A DNA stretch of 9,395 bases. Origin: a bacterium. GTDB lineage: Bacteria > Thermosulfidibacterota > Thermosulfidibacteria > Thermosulfidibacterales > JALWSI01. This document shows, piece after piece, positions 6,305-9,395 of this stretch (positions within the stretch are counted from its first letter, which is position 1; each line of letters starts with the position of its first letter). Location of the stretch: assembly GCA_027080315.1 (NCBI GenBank), contig JALWSI010000010.1:1-9395 (forward strand), written 5' to 3'. The notes under the pieces are model-generated. The model worked only from the letters and a program-made list of their open reading frames with translations, searched no databases and was not told the origin of the DNA. Both the position numbers and the translations under genes were made by a program.

Positions 6305-6942
6305 AGGGATCGGTTCTTCTCCTGCTACTTCTCCTCACAGGCTGCGCCTCAGGCACCTATACCTCCAGATATGGGCGTGGTGGTCCCCCTGTGGGATGGA
6401 AAGAGAGGGGCATAGCTTCGTGGTACGGAGGAAAGTTTCACGGCAGACGCACGGCAAACGGCGAGATCTACAACATGTACGACCTAACCGCCGCCCACCG
6501 CTGGCTTCCATTCGGAACCTTGGTTAAGGTCACCAACTTAAGAAACCATCGCTCGGTGATTGTGAGAATAAACGACAGAGGCCCCTTTGTTAAGAACCGC
6601 ATCATTGACCTATCCTATGCTGCAGCTAAGGCCTTAGACATGATCAAAACTGGCACGGCCCCTGTGGAGATTGAAAAGCTCCCCGCCTACTACGGTGAGA
6701 TAAGGATGGCTCCTGCCGAAGGCTACTACGTTCAGGCCTCATCCTTTCTATCCCGCTGGAGGGCCCAGCAGCTCGCCAACAGGTTAGCAAGGCACTTTGG
6801 CACTGTGAGAATAGAGAGGGCCAATGTGAATGGACTGATATACCACCGGGTTAAGGTAGGGCCCTACTTCTCATTGAAGGAGGCTAGAAGGGTTCAACAC
6901 TGGCTGAAACGCAAAGGCTACAACGCCATTATTGCAGATTGA
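6283..6942 (+). CDS. rlpA: RlpA-like septal lytic transglycosylase, lipoprotein with SPOR domain
   Basis: RlpA-type proteins cleave or bind denuded septal peptidoglycan during cell division. The signal peptide (positive MGKRALVK, then a leucine run) ends in lipobox LTGC with C21 as the lipidated residue; alanine at +2 suggests the outer membrane. The double-psi beta-barrel runs about 43-132: [19 protein letters not shown] (43-61), [12 protein letters not shown] (68-79), [11 protein letters not shown] (92-102) and [12 protein letters not shown] (107-118). E61 and D98 match acidic residues linked to activity in Pseudomonas RlpA, but the residue three after the glutamate is N64 rather than aspartate. 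A SPOR domain (about 146-219; [25 protein letters not shown]) would bind denuded glycan. AGAGGGGA lies just before the ATG; the start overlaps folE2 by 22 nt. It is the last gene of the block. Confidence 0.93.
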   Translation: MGKRALVKGSVLLLLLLLTGCASGTYTSRYGRGGPPVGWKERGIASWYGGKFHGRRTANGEIYNMYDLTAAHRWLPFGTLVKVTNLRNHRSVIVRINDRGPFVKNRIIDLSYAAAKALDMIKTGTAPVEIEKLPAYYGEIRMAPAEGYYVQASSFLSRWRAQQLANRLARHFGTVRIERANVNGLIYHRVKVGPYFSLKEARRVQHWLKRKGYNAIIAD

Positions 6943-7032
6943 CCCTCTCCATCATCTATGTGGAGTATTAGAAGGAGCTACTCCCATTCACCCACAAGGA
7001 CACCTTTTTGCCACAAGCCGCTTCAAAGAACC
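6943..7032. other. Convergent rlpA-lon intergenic spacer
   Basis: This 90-bp spacer holds no gene. An inverted repeat GGAGTA (6962-6967) / TACTCC (6979-6984) with an 11-nt loop could form a weak stem, and AAGG (6996-6999) / CCTT (7003-7006) followed by TTT is a weaker one. A run of seven T lies at 7042-7048, just inside the lon 3' end. None is a convincing terminator on its own, though transcripts from both sides should end near here. Confidence 0.4.
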
Positions 7033-9395
7033 CTATTCCTCTTTTTTTCTACTTCTACGAACAGGCTTACGGGGAGGCTTTTCAAAAGCGATCTCAAGAA
7101 CCTCATCAAGGTGCTTCACCGGATGAAAGGTGACCTCTTTTTTCACCTCTTTGGGCATCTCCTGCAGATCGGGGGTGTTTCTCTCGGGGATAATCACGTG
7201 CTTTATCCCCATCCTTTTGGCGGCCAAGGCCTTCTCCCTCAATCCCCCTATGGGAAGAACCCTACCGGATAGGGTGATCTCCCCTGTCATGGCTACGTCC
7301 TTTCTTGCAGGCACACCTGTAAGCGCTGAAATGATTGATACGGCTATGGTGATACCAGCAGAGGGGCCGTCTTTTGGGATAGCTCCAGAAGGCACGTGTA
7401 TGTGAATATCGTTGTTGTAGTAGAAGTCCTCTTTTATACCCAACTTGTCAGTTATGGTGCGAATGTAGTCCAAGGCCGCCATGGCAGACTCCTTCATAAC
7501 ATCACCCAGCTGACCGGTAAGTGAGAGCTTGCCCTTTCCTTTTGTCACAATGGTCTCTATCTGGATAACGTCCCCACCTGTAGGGGTCCACGCCAATCCC
7601 AATGCAACTCCTTTATCCCCATCAGAGGGTTTATCCATCTCTGGCTGGTACTTGGGAGGCCCGAGAAACTTGCTAACGTTCTTGGAGGTTACCCTAAACG
7701 GCCCCTTCTTCCCCTCAGCCAAGGCCCTGGCGTGTTTACGGCATATTGAAGAGATCTCTCTCTCCAGGTTTCTAAGGCCCGCCTCCATGGTGTAGTGCCT
7801 TATTATCTCAACTATGGCCCCGTGGGAGAAGGTGATATCCTCAGGTTTCAAGCCGTTCTCTTCAATCTGTCTTGGAATAAGGTACTTCTTGGCTATCTCT
7901 ACCTTATCCTCTTCGGTGTAACCCGGCAGCTCTATCACCTCCATCCTGTCCAAAAGAGGAGCAGGAATGGTGTGAACCACGTTGGCGGTGCATATGAACA
8001 TCACCTTAGAAAGATCAAAGGGCACACCCAGATAGTGATCAACAAACTGGCTGTTCTGCTCGGGATCAAGGGCCTCAAGCAGGGCAGAAGAGGGATCTCC
8101 CCTGAAGTCACTGGAGAGTTTATCTATCTCGTCAAGCATAAATACGGGATTTCTGGTTTTGGCCTGTTTTATCCCTTGAATGATCTTTCCTGGCATGGCC
8201 CCGATGTAGGTACGTCTGTGACCTCGTATCTCTGCCTCGTCTCTCAAGCCTCCTAAGGAAGCTCTCACAAAGGACCGGTTCATGGCCCTGGCGATGGACT
8301 TGCCAAGGGAGGTCTTACCCACCCCAGGAGGCCCCACGAAGCAGAGTATAGGTCCTCGGCTCTTGTTGCCTCTCAGCTTCATCACGCTGAGGTGCTCCAA
8401 GATCCTGTCCTTCACCTTCTCCAGGTCGTAGTGGTCCTCGTCTAAGATCTCTTTGGCCTTCTCAATATCAAGCCTGTCTCTGCTCTCCTTCTTCCAGGGA
8501 AGCTCCGTGAGCCACTCAAGGTAGGTGCGCACCACTGTGGCCTCAGCAGAGTCACTCATCATGCGGGCAAGGCGATTTAACTGCTTCTCGGCCTCTTTAC
8601 GCACCTCTTTGGGCATACGGGCCTTCTTTATCTTCTGGCGAAACTCCTCTATCTCCTCTTCCCTGTCGTCCCCTTCTCCAAGCTCCTTCTGAATCGCCTT
8701 GAGCTGCTCCCGCAGAAAGTACTCCCTCTGCATACGCCCCATCTCTTCCCTTGCCTCTTCCTTGATCTGCTGCTGAACCGTGAGAAGCTCAATCTCCTTC
8801 ATAAGGGCATGGGCCACCTTTTCTAAGCGGGCAGAGGGATCAACCGTCTCTAAGATCTCCTGGGCCACATCAGGACTTAGACCAAGGTTGGAGGCCACAA
8901 GATCCGCTATCTTGCCCATATCATCGAGGTTGTTCACCACAACCGCCATGTCCGGGGGAATGTTCTTGCCCAAAGAGATGATCTTCTCTAAGCCTTCCCG
9001 CACCGAGCGGCTCAAGGCCATATCCCTTATGGTAGGCTCTGAGGGCTCTTTCTCTCTGATCACCTCAACATCCACCACGTAGAAGGGATCTGTAGAGACG
9101 TAATCTCTTATTCTGGCCTTGGTTAACCCCTGCACAAGGATCTTTATGCGACCATCTGGAAGCTTGAGCATCCGCATGATCATGGCCACTGTGCCTACAG
9201 AGTAGATATCCTCGGGAGATGGATCCTCAATCATAGAGTCCTTCTGTGTGGCCAGCATGATCATGCGATCCTGGGACAAAGACTCATCCACAGCCTTTAT
9301 TGAAGAGTCGCGTCCCACAAACAAGGGCACTATCATAAATGGGAAAACCACAATATCCCTTATGGGAAGAAGGGGCAATCGGGTTGGTATATGGA
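7033..9395 (-). CDS. lon: ATP-dependent protease Lon (N-terminus beyond the right edge)
   Basis: Lon is a soluble hexameric AAA+ serine protease that unfolds and degrades damaged and regulatory proteins. The 781 residues seen from TTG at 9376-9378 start within the substrate-binding N-domain (LPLLPIRDIVVFPFMIVPLF). A coiled-coil region follows (about 190-270), then Walker A GPPGVGKT (349-356), Walker B FMLDEIDK (413-420), the sensor region FICTAN (461-466) and arginine finger LLDRME (475-480). The protease domain has the Ser-Lys dyad S673 in PKDGPSAG and K716 in GGLREKALAAK. A short basic tail (KPPRKPVRRSRKKEE) ends the protein. The frame remains open upstream of the TTG to the edge (HIPTR before LPLLP), as in full-length Lon, so the TTG is not the real start and only a few dozen residues are probably missing. 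It is convergent with rlpA; its promoter lies outside the window. Confidence 0.97.
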   Translation of the reverse strand, partial: HIPTRLPLLPIRDIVVFPFMIVPLFVGRDSSIKAVDESLSQDRMIMLATQKDSMIEDPSPEDIYSVGTVAMIMRMLKLPDGRIKILVQGLTKARIRDYVSTDPFYVVDVEVIREKEPSEPTIRDMALSRSVREGLEKIISLGKNIPPDMAVVVNNLDDMGKIADLVASNLGLSPDVAQEILETVDPSARLEKVAHALMKEIELLTVQQQIKEEAREEMGRMQREYFLREQLKAIQKELGEGDDREEEIEEFRQKIKKARMPKEVRKEAEKQLNRLARMMSDSAEATVVRTYLEWLTELPWKKESRDRLDIEKAKEILDEDHYDLEKVKDRILEHLSVMKLRGNKSRGPILCFVGPPGVGKTSLGKSIARAMNRSFVRASLGGLRDEAEIRGHRRTYIGAMPGKIIQGIKQAKTRNPVFMLDEIDKLSSDFRGDPSSALLEALDPEQNSQFVDHYLGVPFDLSKVMFICTANVVHTIPAPLLDRMEVIELPGYTEEDKVEIAKKYLIPRQIEENGLKPEDITFSHGAIVEIIRHYTMEAGLRNLEREISSICRKHARALAEGKKGPFRVTSKNVSKFLGPPKYQPEMDKPSDGDKGVALGLAWTPTGGDVIQIETIVTKGKGKLSLTGQLGDVMKESAMAALDYIRTITDKLGIKEDFYYNNDIHIHVPSGAIPKDGPSAGITIAVSIISALTGVPARKDVAMTGEITLSGRVLPIGGLREKALAAKRMGIKHVIIPERNTPDLQEMPKEVKKEVTFHPVKHLDEVLEIAFEKPPRKPVRRSRKKEE

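Noticed and set aside
6962-7048. Intrinsic terminator for the rlpA block
   Set aside because: Candidate stems are short (4-6 bp) and the only long T run (7042-7048) is not directly preceded by a G/C-rich stem.
6932-7272. Short plus-strand frames across the rlpA-lon junction
   Set aside because: They run into the antisense of the conserved lon 3' end, have no good ribosome site and show low-complexity, non-protein-like composition.
7795-8256. 153-codon open frame opposite lon
   Set aside because: It lies wholly antisense to the conserved AAA+ domain of lon, has no recognisable domain and looks like a codon-bias shadow. Other antisense frames in lon, thrS, infC and folE2 were rejected likewise.
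9376-9378. TTG as the start of lon
   Set aside because: The frame stays open to the window edge with typical Lon sequence (HIPTR before LPLLP), so the gene simply runs off the window.
1-9395. tRNA or rRNA genes, CRISPR arrays, insertion sequences, prophage or attachment sites
   Set aside because: Coding genes fill nearly the whole window; no repeat-spacer pattern, transposase, integrase or cloverleaf-like stretch was seen.

Overview
The window is a gene-dense bacterial chromosome segment with no sign of phage, plasmid or insertion-sequence DNA. ThrS motif wording (for example MNCISH, then [18 protein letters not shown]), the flavoredoxin-like protein, FolE2 and the Lon sequence all resemble Desulfobacterota (former Deltaproteobacteria) and related sulfur or anaerobic lineages. 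Frequent AGA/AGG arginine and ATA isoleucine codons and lysine/glutamate-rich proteins suggest a possible thermophile. The taxonomy is inferred from remembered family patterns, not from a search. An outer-membrane-type lipoprotein (RlpA) indicates a Gram-negative envelope.

Layout. Positions 1-1791 (+) carry thrS, cut by the left edge. Its TGS-domain end is broken into three reading frames within the first ~80 bases, then it reads cleanly to the stop. Then comes infC (1818-2423, GTG start), the usual partner of thrS, but the expected rpmI-rplT ribosomal protein genes do not follow. Instead a perfect 7-bp hairpin and a Shine-Dalgarno lead into eight tightly packed + strand genes (2456-6942): a flavoredoxin-like flavoprotein, a PIN-domain protein with a charged C-terminal tail, a small J-domain-like protein lacking HPD, rsmI, a 96-residue unknown, a Mut7-C-type nuclease with a zinc ribbon, folE2, and the lipoprotein gene rlpA. 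Every junction in this block is an overlap or direct abutment (+0 to -22 nt), so translational coupling is likely. The complementary strand carries lon (7033 to the right edge), convergent with rlpA and missing only its extreme N-terminus.

How the genes fit together. ThrS, IF3 and RsmI act in translation: tRNA charging, initiation, and 2'-O-methylation of C1402 in the 16S rRNA decoding centre. Two nuclease-like proteins (PIN and Mut7-C) bracket the J-like/rsmI/unknown segment, giving an RNA-centred core. FolE2 begins folate/pterin synthesis, RlpA works on septal peptidoglycan, and Lon is a protein quality-control protease. No complete known defence or mobile system is present. The least described parts are the PIN protein with its tail, the J-like protein without HPD, and the 96-residue protein abutting the Mut7-C nuclease.
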